Assembly: GCF_900172225.1 (NCBI RefSeq)
Contig: NZ_FWFO01000006.1
Coordinates: 1-64,000 of the forward strand
Source: Falsiruegeria litorea R37
GTDB lineage: Bacteria > Pseudomonadota > Alphaproteobacteria > Rhodobacterales > Rhodobacteraceae
Length of the DNA stretch: 64,000 nucleotides
Direction of reading: 5' to 3'
In this document: in pieces, positions 8,363 to 16,735 of the stretch
How the letters are laid out: each line of letters begins with the position of its first letter
Numbering within the stretch: the first letter of the stretch is position 1
Notes under the pieces: generated by a model
What the model saw: the letters and a program-made list of their open reading frames with translations, nothing else
Told to the model about the DNA's origin: nothing
The model's database searches: none
Program-made: the position numbers and the translations under genes

Positions 8363-10576
8363 TCAGTCGATGATCGCGTTCAGAGTTGCACTCGGGCGCA
8401 TGACCTTGGCCGTTTTCGCAGCGTCGGTGTGGTAGTAGCCACCCAGATCTACAGGCTGGCCTTGAACGGCTGCCAGCTCAGCCAAGATCGCCTCTTCACC
8501 ATCAGCCAGAGCCTTGGCAACACCGGCAAACTCGGCCGCCAGATCGGCGTCGTCCGATTGTGCTGCCAGGGCTTCGGCCCAGTAGCGCGCGAACCAGTAG
8601 TGGCTGTCGCGGTTGTCGGGCTCTCCCACTTTGCGGCTGGGGCTGCGGTTGTGGTCCAGAATGCCTTGGGTCGCCACTTCGGCCGCGTTGCCCAGAACGC
8701 CCGCCTTGGCGTTGCCCTGTGCATCAGCCAGGAAGTTCAGCGATTCACCCAAGGCACAGAACTCACCCATCGAATCCCACCGCAGGTGGTTTTCTTCGAC
8801 CAGCTGCTGCACGTGCTTGGGGGCCGAGCCACCAGCACCGGTTTCAAACAGACCACCGCCCTGCATCAGTTTGACGATCGACAACATCTTGGCCGAGGTG
8901 CCCAGTTCCAGGATCGGGAACAGATCGGTCAGGTAATCCCGCAGAACGTTGCCGGTGATCGCGATGCTATCGTTGCCAGCCGTGATGGTTTTCAGCGACT
9001 GAGCGGTTGCTTCGCGCGGCGCCATGATCTGGAATTTGTCGGCAACGCCAGCAGATTCCAAAGCGGGTTTGACGTATGCGATCAGCTGTGCGTCATGGGC
9101 GCGGTTTGCGTCCAACCAGAAGATCGCCTCGGAACCGGTCAGGCGCTGACGGTCCATCGCCAGTTGGATCCAGTTCTCGATCGGGGCTTTCTTGACGGTG
9201 CACGAGCGCCAGATGTCCCCACCTTCGACGTCATGGCTGTGCAACGTCTCACCATTGGCCAGAACGATGCGGATGGTGCCGTCGGCAGGGGCCTCGAACG
9301 TGGTCGGGTGCGAGCCGTATTCCTCGGCCTTTTGCGCCATCAGGCCAACGTTGGCCACGGCACCGGCGGTGGTCACATCCAGCGCGCCGTTGGCTTTGAA
9401 GAAATTGATGGTCTCGTCATAGACGGTCGAGTAGCAGCGGTCAGGGATGACGCAGTTGGTGTCGCCCTTCTTGCCTGCGCCGTCCCAGCCCTTGCCGCCT
9501 GCGCGGATCACGGCAGGCATCGAAGCGTCGATGATCACGTCCGACGGCACGTGCAGGTTAGTGATGCCCTTGTCGCTGTCGACCATGTACATCGCCGGAC
9601 GGTCTGCGGTGACCGCTTCGATGGCTGCCATGATCTCGGCATCGTCTTTGACGCGATCCAGCAGGTCACCCATGCCAGAGTTCGGGTTCACACCCAATGC
9701 GTCCAGCTTGTCGCCGAACTGCTCGAACACCGGGGCCAGCCATGCCTTGACCGCGTGGCCAAAGATGATCGGGTCGGACACTTTCATCATGGTCGCTTTC
9801 ATGTGAAGCGAGAACATGGTGCCGTCTTTCTTGGTGTCTTCGATGGCCTCGGCCAGGAACGCGCTCAGGGCGCGTGCCGACATGAACGTCGCGTCAGCAA
9901 CGGTGCCCTCGTCCAGCGGCCAAGCGCCTTTCAGAACGGTCACGGCGCCGTCTTTGCCAACGAATTCGATCTTGGCAACACCGGCCTGCGCGGCGGTGAT
10001 GGTGGCCGAAACTTCGTTTGCGTAGAAGTCATTGCCGGGCATCGACGACACTTTGGTCTGGCTCGACGCATCCCAAGCACCCATCGAATGCGGGTTCTTC
10101 TGGGCATAGTTCTTGACCGCGCGGGCGGCGCGGCGGTCGCTGTTGCCTTCGCGCAGAACCGGGTTCACAGCCGAGCCCTTGATGGCGTCATAGCGCGCGC
10201 GGACATCTTTTTCCGCGTCGGTCTGCGGCTCTTCGGGATAGTCGGGCAGCGCGTAACCTTGGGCCTGCAGCTCTTCGACAGCGGCAACCAGCTGCGGCAC
10301 CGAGGCCGAGATGTTGGGCAGCTTGATCACATTGGCGGCGGGTGTCTTCACCAGCTCACCCAGGGCGGCCAGGTCGTTGGACTGGCGCTGCTCGTCGGTC
10401 AGGCTTTCGGGAAAGGCCGAAATGATGCGCGCGGCCAGCGAAATATCCGGCGTGCCAACAGTGATTCCAGCCGAGGAAACGAACTTGCGGATGATCGGCA
10501 GGAACGAGGCGCTGGCCAGTTCGGGCGCTTCGTCTACAATGGTATACAATAGATCTTGGGTTGAGTTTTCGACCAT
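8363..10576 (-). CDS. icd: Isocitrate dehydrogenase, NADP-dependent, monomeric type
   Basis: A 737-residue monomeric isocitrate dehydrogenase (type II), which converts isocitrate and NADP+ to 2-oxoglutarate, CO2 and NADPH in the TCA cycle. The length fits the monomeric family (about 740 residues) rather than the 400-residue dimeric form. Typical stretches such as [21 protein letters not shown] and the C-terminal GGYYHTD are present. The ATG at 10576 has GAGAAGG upstream; an earlier in-frame ATG 17 codons up gives an atypical N-terminus and is rejected. The gene stands alone, with a terminator at 8313-8340. If this replicon is a plasmid, carrying a central TCA enzyme would mark it as chromid-like. 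Confidence 0.97.
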   Translation of the reverse strand: MVENSTQDLLYTIVDEAPELASASFLPIIRKFVSSAGITVGTPDISLAARIISAFPESLTDEQRQSNDLAALGELVKTPAANVIKLPNISASVPQLVAAVEELQAQGYALPDYPEEPQTDAEKDVRARYDAIKGSAVNPVLREGNSDRRAARAVKNYAQKNPHSMGAWDASSQTKVSSMPGNDFYANEVSATITAAQAGVAKIEFVGKDGAVTVLKGAWPLDEGTVADATFMSARALSAFLAEAIEDTKKDGTMFSLHMKATMMKVSDPIIFGHAVKAWLAPVFEQFGDKLDALGVNPNSGMGDLLDRVKDDAEIMAAIEAVTADRPAMYMVDSDKGITNLHVPSDVIIDASMPAVIRAGGKGWDGAGKKGDTNCVIPDRCYSTVYDETINFFKANGALDVTTAGAVANVGLMAQKAEEYGSHPTTFEAPADGTIRIVLANGETLHSHDVEGGDIWRSCTVKKAPIENWIQLAMDRQRLTGSEAIFWLDANRAHDAQLIAYVKPALESAGVADKFQIMAPREATAQSLKTITAGNDSIAITGNVLRDYLTDLFPILELGTSAKMLSIVKLMQGGGLFETGAGGSAPKHVQQLVEENHLRWDSMGEFCALGESLNFLADAQGNAKAGVLGNAAEVATQGILDHNRSPSRKVGEPDNRDSHYWFARYWAEALAAQSDDADLAAEFAGVAKALADGEEAILAELAAVQGQPVDLGGYYHTDAAKTAKVMRPSATLNAIID

Positions 10577-10836
10577 TTTTCTTACCTTCTCGCCCTTCCT
10601 GGGGCGTGCGACTAAGATGAAACTCATGCAGCGGGCTGCTGCGGCTGGTGTGGGGCGAACGCCCCGGCCCCGATGTCAGGGCGCGCACAACATCTCACTG
10701 GTGTGCGAATGCCCCCCATTTAGATGAACTCTTTGCAACGTTCAATCGACTGCGCGCCGATTCAAGGCGCGCAATTTGACCCAGTCTGCAAGTTTTTCTG
10801 TGATCTTGCCGGAAATGCCCGAATTTCGGGCAGCTC
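10577..10836. other. Intergenic leader of icd
   Basis: These 260 bases hold the promoter region of icd and the downstream end of the aldehyde dehydrogenase operon. A short inverted repeat (CGCACA and TGTGCG, around 10682-10706) is the only structure noticed; no gene is supported. Confidence 0.4.
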
Positions 10837-12303
10837 TCAACGCATCACAAATGGATCGGGAATCGGATCATCCGAGGTACGAAGCCACACTGCTTTGACT
10901 TTGGTATAGTCCAACGCGGCCTGAATTCCGCCTTCGCGACCATGTCCGCTCAACCCATGTCCACCAAAAGGCGCGATGGGGGACACCGCGCGATAGGTGT
11001 TGACCCAGACGATGCCGGCGCGAATGCCCCGGATCATCCGATGCGCGCGGGTCAGGCTGTTGGTGAACACGCCCGAGGCCAAACCAAACGCTGTATTGTT
11101 GGCGATCTCAAGCGCCTCATCTTCGGTGTCAAAGGACAGGACCGACAGAACCGGGCCAAAGAACTCGTTGGTGATGCAGTCGGCTTCGGGTGCGTCCGAA
11201 CAGTCGATGATCGTCGGCGGAAAGTAGAATCCATCACCTTCCAAAGCCGAGCCACCGGTAATCACTTTGGCCCCTTGTTGTTCTGATGCCTTGATCAACG
11301 CAATCGCCCGCTCACGCTGGCGCAGCGTACACAGCGGCCCCACTTCGGTCGCCATATCATCCGGCGCACCGATCACCACCTCTTGGGCTTTGACCTTGAG
11401 GCGCTCAAGGAACTCATCCTTGATCGTGTTCGAAATCACCAGACGCGATCCCGCTACACAGCTTTGCCCTGTAGCCGCAAAAATCCCCGACACCTGCGCA
11501 TTCAATGCGCTTTCGATGTCAGCGTCCTCAAAGACGATGAACGGCGACTTGCCTCCCAGTTCCAGAGAGGTCGACGCTAGGTTCTCGGCCGAGTTGCGCA
11601 CGATATGGCGGGCCGTTTCCGGTCCGCCCGTAAAGGCCACATGGTCAACCTTTGGGTGACTGGTGAGTGTCGCGCCCGCCTCGGCCCCGCCGGTAATGAC
11701 GTTCAGCACACCTTTGGGAAAGCCCGCCTGATCAAAGATGCGGGCAAATTCCAGCATCGGCGCGGGGCCGTCTTCGCTGGCTTTCAGCACAACGGTACAG
11801 CCCGCCGCCAAAGCAGGCCCGATCTTGACCGCCGACAGAAACAGTTGCGAGTTCCACGGGACGACAGCCGCCACAACACCCACGGGTTCACGGCGCAACC
11901 AGACCTCCATATCCGGTTTGTCGATGGGCAGATGCGCGCCCTCGATCTTGTCGGCCAGCCCGGCATAGTAGCGGTAGTATTCCGCGACATAAGCGATCTG
12001 CGCGCTGGTCTCGCGGATGATCTTGCCCGTGTCGCGCGTTTCCAACTCGGCCAGACGCGGCGCGTTTTCCGCCACCAGATCCGCCAGTTTCAACAGCAGC
12101 TTGCCCCGCTGCGTCGCCGTCATCAGCGCCCAGTCAGACGACAGAAACGCGCGTTCCGCCGCCTCGACCGCGCGGTTTACATCCGCGACGCTCGCCTCGG
12201 GCATCCGCGCCCAGGGTGCGCCCGTTGCAGGATCAAGGCTGTCGAACTGCGCCGCACCATCATCAAACGCGCCGTCAATGTACTGCTGAAACTGTTGCAT
12301 CAT
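10837..12303 (-). CDS. NAD(P)-dependent aldehyde dehydrogenase
   Basis: A 488-residue aldehyde dehydrogenase with the catalytic cysteine in GQSCVAGS, the glutamate in LELGGK and the cofactor-binding FTGG segment. It belongs to the broad betaine/phenylacetaldehyde-type family; the sequence alone does not give the substrate. It is the last gene of a five-gene minus-strand operon, starting six bases after the luciferase-like monooxygenase ends, with AAGGA before tandem ATG codons at 12303 and 12300. It probably oxidises an aldehyde released by the monooxygenase and hydrolase encoded upstream to the acid. Confidence 0.92.
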   Translation of the reverse strand: MMQQFQQYIDGAFDDGAAQFDSLDPATGAPWARMPEASVADVNRAVEAAERAFLSSDWALMTATQRGKLLLKLADLVAENAPRLAELETRDTGKIIRETSAQIAYVAEYYRYYAGLADKIEGAHLPIDKPDMEVWLRREPVGVVAAVVPWNSQLFLSAVKIGPALAAGCTVVLKASEDGPAPMLEFARIFDQAGFPKGVLNVITGGAEAGATLTSHPKVDHVAFTGGPETARHIVRNSAENLASTSLELGGKSPFIVFEDADIESALNAQVSGIFAATGQSCVAGSRLVISNTIKDEFLERLKVKAQEVVIGAPDDMATEVGPLCTLRQRERAIALIKASEQQGAKVITGGSALEGDGFYFPPTIIDCSDAPEADCITNEFFGPVLSVLSFDTEDEALEIANNTAFGLASGVFTNSLTRAHRMIRGIRAGIVWVNTYRAVSPIAPFGGHGLSGHGREGGIQAALDYTKVKAVWLRTSDDPIPDPFVMR

Positions 12304-12309
12304 CTGTCC

Positions 12310-13347
12310 TTATTGAAACGCGGGCATCACGTCATTGATGAACCGCTCAAGCGAGGCTTTCTTACGCTCGAAACTCATGCTCGAGTCGATCCAGAACGAA
12401 TACTCATCATACCCCAACGCCTCATATTTCTTGAGCCGCTCGATCACCGCATCCGCTTCGCCGATCACCAGATCACGTTCCATCGCTTCGGGCGAATAGA
12501 ACGGATGGGCGGCCATTTCCTCGTCGCTCAGCGTTTTGATCAAGCCCTGGTCGACGGGGCGTTCGTTTTTGAACCACGCGCCAAAGTAGTTGTAGAACCG
12601 GTTCAGTTCCTCAGCACCCAGTTTCACATCCTCGGGGCTGTCAGCCACATAGGTGTGCAAGAGCAGCATGATCTTGGGACGCGGGCGTTCGGGGAATTTG
12701 GCACAGGCGTCGTTGAATTTGACCATCAGGCTCTCGATCTCGCCATCACCCTGCCACAGCGGCGTCACCTGCACGTTGCAGCCATTGGACACGGCGAACT
12801 CATGGCTGTTGGGATCGCGCGCCGCGACCCAGATTGGCGGGCCGTTTTCCTGAACCGGCAACGGAGAGGACGTGGTCGAGGGGAAGGAATGAAACTCACC
12901 CTCATGCGCATAATCCCCCTCCCACAATTTTTGCACCGCTGGGATCAGCTCGCGCATGCGCTGACCTGCTTCCCAGGCGTCCATGCCCGGCATCATGCGC
13001 TCGTATTCATAAGAATAGGCGCCGCGTGCGATGCCCAGATCAAGACGGCCGTTGGTGATGATGTCGGTCATCGCCGCCTCACCCGCCAACCGGATCGGGT
13101 GCCAGAAGGGTGCAATCACGGTCCCGGTGCCAAGGCGCACATTTTTGGTATGACGCGCCACGTCGATCAGGTTCAGGAAGGGATTGGGTGAGATGGTGAA
13201 GTTCATCCCATGATGCTCGCCCGTCCAGACCGCGTGCATCCCGCCCTGATCGGCGATTTTGCACAGTTCAATGAACTCGTCATAGAGCTGCTTTTGATCC
13301 TCATCCGGAGAGATCCGCTCCATATGCGCAAACAGTGAAAATTTCAT
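12310..13347 (-). CDS. LLM-class flavin-dependent monooxygenase (bacterial luciferase-like)
   Basis: A 345-residue TIM-barrel protein of the bacterial luciferase family. It opens with MKFSLFAHME, has WTGEHHGMNF near residue 41, the LGTGTVIAPFWHP strand and the RLDLGIARGAY segment, all typical. Such enzymes use reduced FMN supplied by a separate reductase to hydroxylate, cleave or desulfonate organic substrates. The reductase is the adjacent gene (stop and start 3 bases apart). The pairing resembles RutA/RutF, nitrilotriacetate and alkanesulfonate systems, but the other operon members differ, so the substrate is unknown. GGGAG lies upstream of the start. Confidence 0.9.
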   Translation of the reverse strand: MKFSLFAHMERISPDEDQKQLYDEFIELCKIADQGGMHAVWTGEHHGMNFTISPNPFLNLIDVARHTKNVRLGTGTVIAPFWHPIRLAGEAAMTDIITNGRLDLGIARGAYSYEYERMMPGMDAWEAGQRMRELIPAVQKLWEGDYAHEGEFHSFPSTTSSPLPVQENGPPIWVAARDPNSHEFAVSNGCNVQVTPLWQGDGEIESLMVKFNDACAKFPERPRPKIMLLLHTYVADSPEDVKLGAEELNRFYNYFGAWFKNERPVDQGLIKTLSDEEMAAHPFYSPEAMERDLVIGEADAVIERLKKYEALGYDEYSFWIDSSMSFERKKASLERFINDVMPAFQ

Positions 13348-13350
13348 GCC

Positions 13351-14268
13351 TCAACTCCCTGACATGATCGGGCGGACTTTGCCGCTGATTTGATCGCCAA
13401 AATAGATCCCGTAGTTGCCAAGTCGATTTTCACCGGCAAAGCGTTCGAGCATGATGCGAAGGGCCGGGTCGGCCACATCCATCAAGGTCGATTTGCTCAG
13501 CTCGGTAAAGCTGCCCTGTTTGGGCGCGCCTTCGCCCGCCTGGCACAGAAACGAGATATGCTGGTGTTCGCGCGCACCATCTTCGAAAACGGAATAGATA
13601 AAGCCGGGATCGGCAGGCACACCGGCCTCGGCGATCAACCGGGTCAACGCGGCGGTGGCCCCTTCGGCCCCGACCGGCATTTGGGGAAGTGTCACACCAC
13701 CCAGGCCATCATCCACCATCAGAACCTCGTCACCACGCGAGATCAGAGCGCTCACGACGAGCTTGGCGCCTCGCCGCAACGCTTCGGCCTCGGCCGCCGG
13801 GGTGACATAGGCGCCCCGGGAATAACCAAGACCGGGCGCGGTGCTGGTGTCAAAGGCTTCGACCTTGCCGATCAGGATGACATGATCACCTGCTGGAACC
13901 GTCTGATGCATCGAGCAATCGAACCAGGCTGAAACATTCTCAAACACGGGTGAGCCGTGCGGCCCTTTGGTCCAATTCACGGCAGAAAACCGATCCTCAA
14001 CCGGGCGCGCAAATGTGTTCGACACATCCTTTTGCCCCTCGGACAACACATTGACCGCAAACCCGTTGGCCTGTGTCAGCGCATCGTAGTTCTGCGAGGA
14101 GTTGGCAAGACACACCAGCACCAACGGCGGATCAAGCGAGACCGAGGTGAACGAGTTGGCCGTGAACCCCAGCGGGTTTCCATCAGCGTCATGTGAGGTC
14201 ACCACCGTCACACCGGTCATGAACGTGCCAAAGGCGTTGCGCAAGGCGCGCGGGTCAATCGTGGTCAT
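13351..14268 (-). CDS. Flavin reductase with C-terminal degenerate Nudix-like domain
   Basis: The first 165 or so of 305 residues form a flavin reductase domain (FGTFMTGVTVVT, GFTANSFTSVSLDPPL, and the GDHVILIG and GYSRGAY segments), which makes reduced FMN for the adjacent luciferase-like monooxygenase. The remaining 140 residues are an extra domain whose core (a VLMVDD strand, then LPQMPVGAEGATAALTRLIAEAG) follows the layout of a Nudix fold but lacks the catalytic glutamates of the Nudix box. The start at 14268 has GGGAG six bases upstream and its ATG overlaps the hydrolase stop as ATGA. The extra domain may sense a nucleotide-like ligand or hold the partner; that is a guess. Confidence 0.85.
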   Translation of the reverse strand: MTTIDPRALRNAFGTFMTGVTVVTSHDADGNPLGFTANSFTSVSLDPPLVLVCLANSSQNYDALTQANGFAVNVLSEGQKDVSNTFARPVEDRFSAVNWTKGPHGSPVFENVSAWFDCSMHQTVPAGDHVILIGKVEAFDTSTAPGLGYSRGAYVTPAAEAEALRRGAKLVVSALISRGDEVLMVDDGLGGVTLPQMPVGAEGATAALTRLIAEAGVPADPGFIYSVFEDGAREHQHISFLCQAGEGAPKQGSFTELSKSTLMDVADPALRIMLERFAGENRLGNYGIYFGDQISGKVRPIMSGS

Positions 14269-15071
14269 TCCGGGCTCCCTTTCGTGGCTGGGCGGGCCAG
14301 CCATGTTTGAAGGATATCAGTCACAACATCAGGCGCGGTCAAATTCACCATATGCCGGTGGTCTTCAATGATCACAGCCTCGCCATCCTGTGCGGCATCT
14401 GCCATCGCTTGCGACATCTCAGGCGTGGAGTTCGGATCACCATCGCCGGTCAACGCCAGCATCGGACAGGCCACTTTGGGCCAGCCATCGGCATAAGTGT
14501 CATCGCCGCGCGCAAATGCAGAGTACGCCGTGGCATAGCCGCCCTGATCCACCTGTCGCAGCCAGTTGGCGACTTGATCACGTGCCGCCATTTCTTGCGG
14601 ACCAAACCATCGGTTCAAAGGTGTTTGCAGATCGACCGGACCGTTGCATATCTCATCCGCGCGTGCTTCGACCGCCTGGCGGGCATCGGCTGACCTGCGG
14701 TAGACGCCATTCACCACGGCCACCCGTTTCACCTGATCGGGATGTTCGATCGCCATGCCACCAGCAATCAATGCCCCCATCGAATGACCCGCCAGATTGA
14801 CCGGCCCGAGGTTTAAAGCGATCAGAACCGCACTGGTCCAGGCGACAAAATCCGGCAGTTCTGACGCCTCGGGCAAGGGATCGCTGCCCCCATGCCCCGG
14901 CATATCCACGGCAATCACGTGATGGGTCGCCGACAGCGCGTCAACCTGCGGGCCCCAAGCCGCCGATTGCATGCCGACCCCGTGGATCAGCACCACCGGC
15001 TCGCCCTGCCCCGCCTCGCGATAGGCGATCTGGCCGTATGGCTCAGACAGCTGCAGGGTTGTCAACGTCAT
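14265..15071 (-). CDS. Alpha/beta hydrolase
   Basis: A 268-residue alpha/beta hydrolase with the oxyanion HG at residues 30-31, nucleophile S97 in GHSMG, an acid in the GDGDPNS region and the catalytic histidine in HRHMVNL. It is the size of C-C hydrolases, lactonases and RutD-like hydrolases. It lies second in the operon, overlapping both neighbours: 29 bases with the AA_synth gene and 4 with the flavin reductase. The ATG at 15071 has AAGGA eight bases upstream; a longer in-frame extension reads through the previous gene and is rejected. It probably opens a lactone or amide made by the monooxygenase, which is inference from order only. Confidence 0.9.
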   Translation of the reverse strand: MTLTTLQLSEPYGQIAYREAGQGEPVVLIHGVGMQSAAWGPQVDALSATHHVIAVDMPGHGGSDPLPEASELPDFVAWTSAVLIALNLGPVNLAGHSMGALIAGGMAIEHPDQVKRVAVVNGVYRRSADARQAVEARADEICNGPVDLQTPLNRWFGPQEMAARDQVANWLRQVDQGGYATAYSAFARGDDTYADGWPKVACPMLALTGDGDPNSTPEMSQAMADAAQDGEAVIIEDHRHMVNLTAPDVVTDILQTWLARPATKGSPE

Positions 15072-15645
15072 GGCCCAGATCCTTGAGATCCTGATAGCGG
15101 TCGCCGATCCGGTGATGTGGGCGGCCACCAATACTGGCACCCAGTGCGATCACGATCTCATCCGGCCCCGGCGCATCCGCAACCGAGGTCTGGATGGTCA
15201 GATAGTGCGAGCGGCGGCCCGCGTCGTTCTTGTCCATCAATGGGATCAACAGCGGCGCGTTGGCCGGACCGCGCGTGTTGCAGAAGGAAAGATAGCTCTT
15301 GGCCCCAACCGCCTCGCGGAAGTGATTGCCAAACCGCAACGTATGGATCAGGCCCGAAACATGCTCGACCTCGCCATTCACGCCGACGATGCCGGACTTG
15401 CCATACCCTTCGACTTTGTCGCCGCCGCCAGCCGCGTCGATCACCATCTCGGTCAGCAGCTCACCCAGTCCCGGCGCGCAATCCAGAATGCCGGGCTTCA
15501 AGTCCTCGACAAAACCCTGTCCGGCCCACGGGTTCCGCAGAACCGCAATGGCCGCAATCATCTTGAGCGGCGTGGCTGCTGCCTTGCCGCCTTCGATCAG
15601 GGTGTTTTCGACGAACAGCTGTGTCTTGCGAATTTCTGCGGGCAT
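15043..15645 (-). CDS. AA_synth (DUF1185) family protein
   Basis: This 200-residue protein belongs to the so-called amino acid synthesis family (Pfam AA_synth, formerly DUF1185); landmarks are IRKTQLFVEN, the RNPWAGQGFVEDL segment and IIGVNGEVEH-like text near the middle. Solved members have a chorismate-mutase-like fold and their reaction is not established. It is the first gene of the operon, about 110 bases from the divergent GntR gene and just downstream of the operator at 15685-15704. The ATG at 15645 fits the family start; the frame stays open upstream across the GntR gene but that is antisense read-through. Confidence 0.85.
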   Translation of the reverse strand: MPAEIRKTQLFVENTLIEGGKAAATPLKMIAAIAVLRNPWAGQGFVEDLKPGILDCAPGLGELLTEMVIDAAGGGDKVEGYGKSGIVGVNGEVEHVSGLIHTLRFGNHFREAVGAKSYLSFCNTRGPANAPLLIPLMDKNDAGRRSHYLTIQTSVADAPGPDEIVIALGASIGGRPHHRIGDRYQDLKDLGHDVDNPAAV

Positions 15646-15684
15646 TGAGGCACCTGAATCAAAGAGTGAGTCGTTGGCAAGAAT

Positions 15685-15704
15685 ATGGTATACCATTATA
15701 CCAT
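15685..15704. promoter_or_regulatory. GntR/FadR-type operator between divergent operons
   Basis: ATGGTATACCATTATACCAT holds a perfect 12-base palindrome (15685-15696, core TGGTATACCA) and a second half-site giving 8-base arms ATGGTATA/TATACCAT around CCAT. TGGT-N2-ACCA is the usual operator form for FCD-type GntR regulators. It lies midway between the AA_synth operon and the gntR-like gene, so it probably controls both. Confidence 0.8.
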
Positions 15705-15753
15705 ACGTCAAGATGACCTTGTTCCACGTCCTGCAGATTGTTAGACATCCGCC

Positions 15754-16440
15754 ATGACCCAAACCGGCTTTCCCGACCTCAAGATCGACCACACCCCTGT
15801 TACCTTGCGCGAAATCGTGCAGGAGAAGATGCGCGAAGCCATCATCGAAGGGCATTTCGAACCCGGCCAACGCTTGGTCGAGCGCCCTTTGTGCGATCAA
15901 CTGGGTGTCAGCCGAACGGTGGTGCGGGAAACCATCCGCTATCTCGAAGCCGAAGGGTTGGTCGAGATCCTTCCCAACAAGGGACCTATCGTGGCCAATC
16001 TGGATTGGGACGATGCGCGCCAGATCTATGACATTCGCCGGATGCTGGAATCTGCTGCCGCCATGGCCTGCGCAGAGTTGGGCGACAAGAAAACCCGCAA
16101 GGCGTTGAAGGCAGCACTGGCAGATCTGGAAGGGGCCTTTGACGATGGTTCGCCCCGCGCATTGTTCAAGGCGACGGCGCAGTTTTATGAGGTCATCTTT
16201 ACGGGTGCTGGACATGCCATCGCGTGGGAGGTGGTCAACCGCTTGAACGGGCGCATCAGCCGGTTGCGGGTCATGACGTTGTCGACGGCTGATCGCAAGA
16301 AACCCGGCCTTGGACATATGACAGCGATCTACAATGCGATTGCTGACGGTAATCCCAAAACAGCCCGTGATGCGGTTCACGCCCATATCGACGATGCATC
16401 CACAATCGCCAAACGCCTGTTGGCGCAAGAAGAGGAATAG
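15754..16440 (+). CDS. GntR-family transcriptional regulator (FCD subfamily)
   Basis: A 228-residue regulator with a winged helix-turn-helix near residues 20-85 (RLVERPLCDQLGVSRTVVRE, then RYLEAEGLV) and an all-helical FCD ligand domain after it (RRMLESAAA, HMTAIYNAIADG, HAHIDDA). FCD regulators usually repress catabolic genes and are released by a small acid, often with a bound metal. The palindrome at 15685-15704 between it and the divergent AA_synth operon is a ready operator, so it most likely controls that operon and itself. The DUF1330 gene follows four bases after the stop and should be co-transcribed. Confidence 0.92.
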   Translation: MTQTGFPDLKIDHTPVTLREIVQEKMREAIIEGHFEPGQRLVERPLCDQLGVSRTVVRETIRYLEAEGLVEILPNKGPIVANLDWDDARQIYDIRRMLESAAAMACAELGDKKTRKALKAALADLEGAFDDGSPRALFKATAQFYEVIFTGAGHAIAWEVVNRLNGRISRLRVMTLSTADRKKPGLGHMTAIYNAIADGNPKTARDAVHAHIDDASTIAKRLLAQEEE

Positions 16441-16444
16441 AGCG

Positions 16445-16735
16445 ATGCCCAAAGCCTATTGGATCGCCCAAGTCACCGTGACCGACCCAGATCGCTATGC
16501 CGGGTATCAGGCGGTAGCACCGGCCGCATTCCAGAAACACGGCGCGCGGTTCCTGGCGCGTGGCGGCCGGACAGAGACGGTCGAAGGCCCTGAATGGGCG
16601 CGTCATGTAGTGATCGAGTTCGACAGCATGGACCAAGCGCTGGCCTGTTATCATTCAGAAGACTACACCGCCGCGCGGAAACGGCGCGGCGGTGCATGTG
16701 AGGCTCAGATCTTCATCACCGAAGGGATGGATTAA
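16445..16735 (+). CDS. DUF1330 family protein
   Basis: A 96-residue small alpha/beta protein of the DUF1330 family, with an N-terminal strand AYWIAQVTVTD, then YAGYQAV, FLARGG and a C-terminal Y-x-AARKRR segment, as in dimeric ferredoxin-like barrel proteins. The biochemical function of this family is not established. Its ATG lies four bases past the GntR stop, so the pair forms a small operon; the stop overlaps the end of the convergent tctA by four bases. A link to the pathway controlled by the regulator is plausible but unproven. Confidence 0.85.
   Translation: MPKAYWIAQVTVTDPDRYAGYQAVAPAAFQKHGARFLARGGRTETVEGPEWARHVVIEFDSMDQALACYHSEDYTAARKRRGGACEAQIFITEGMD

Noticed and set aside
8429-10552. 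A 707-codon open frame on the plus strand
   Set aside because: It lies exactly antisense to icd, is rich in His and Arg typical of reverse-strand reading of GC-rich genes, and has no family features.
11605-13191. A 528-codon open frame on the plus strand
   Set aside because: Antisense to the aldehyde dehydrogenase and luciferase-like genes; no recognisable domain.
15646-16452. N-terminal extension of the AA_synth frame by 269 codons
   Set aside because: It is antisense to the GntR gene and crosses the operator region.
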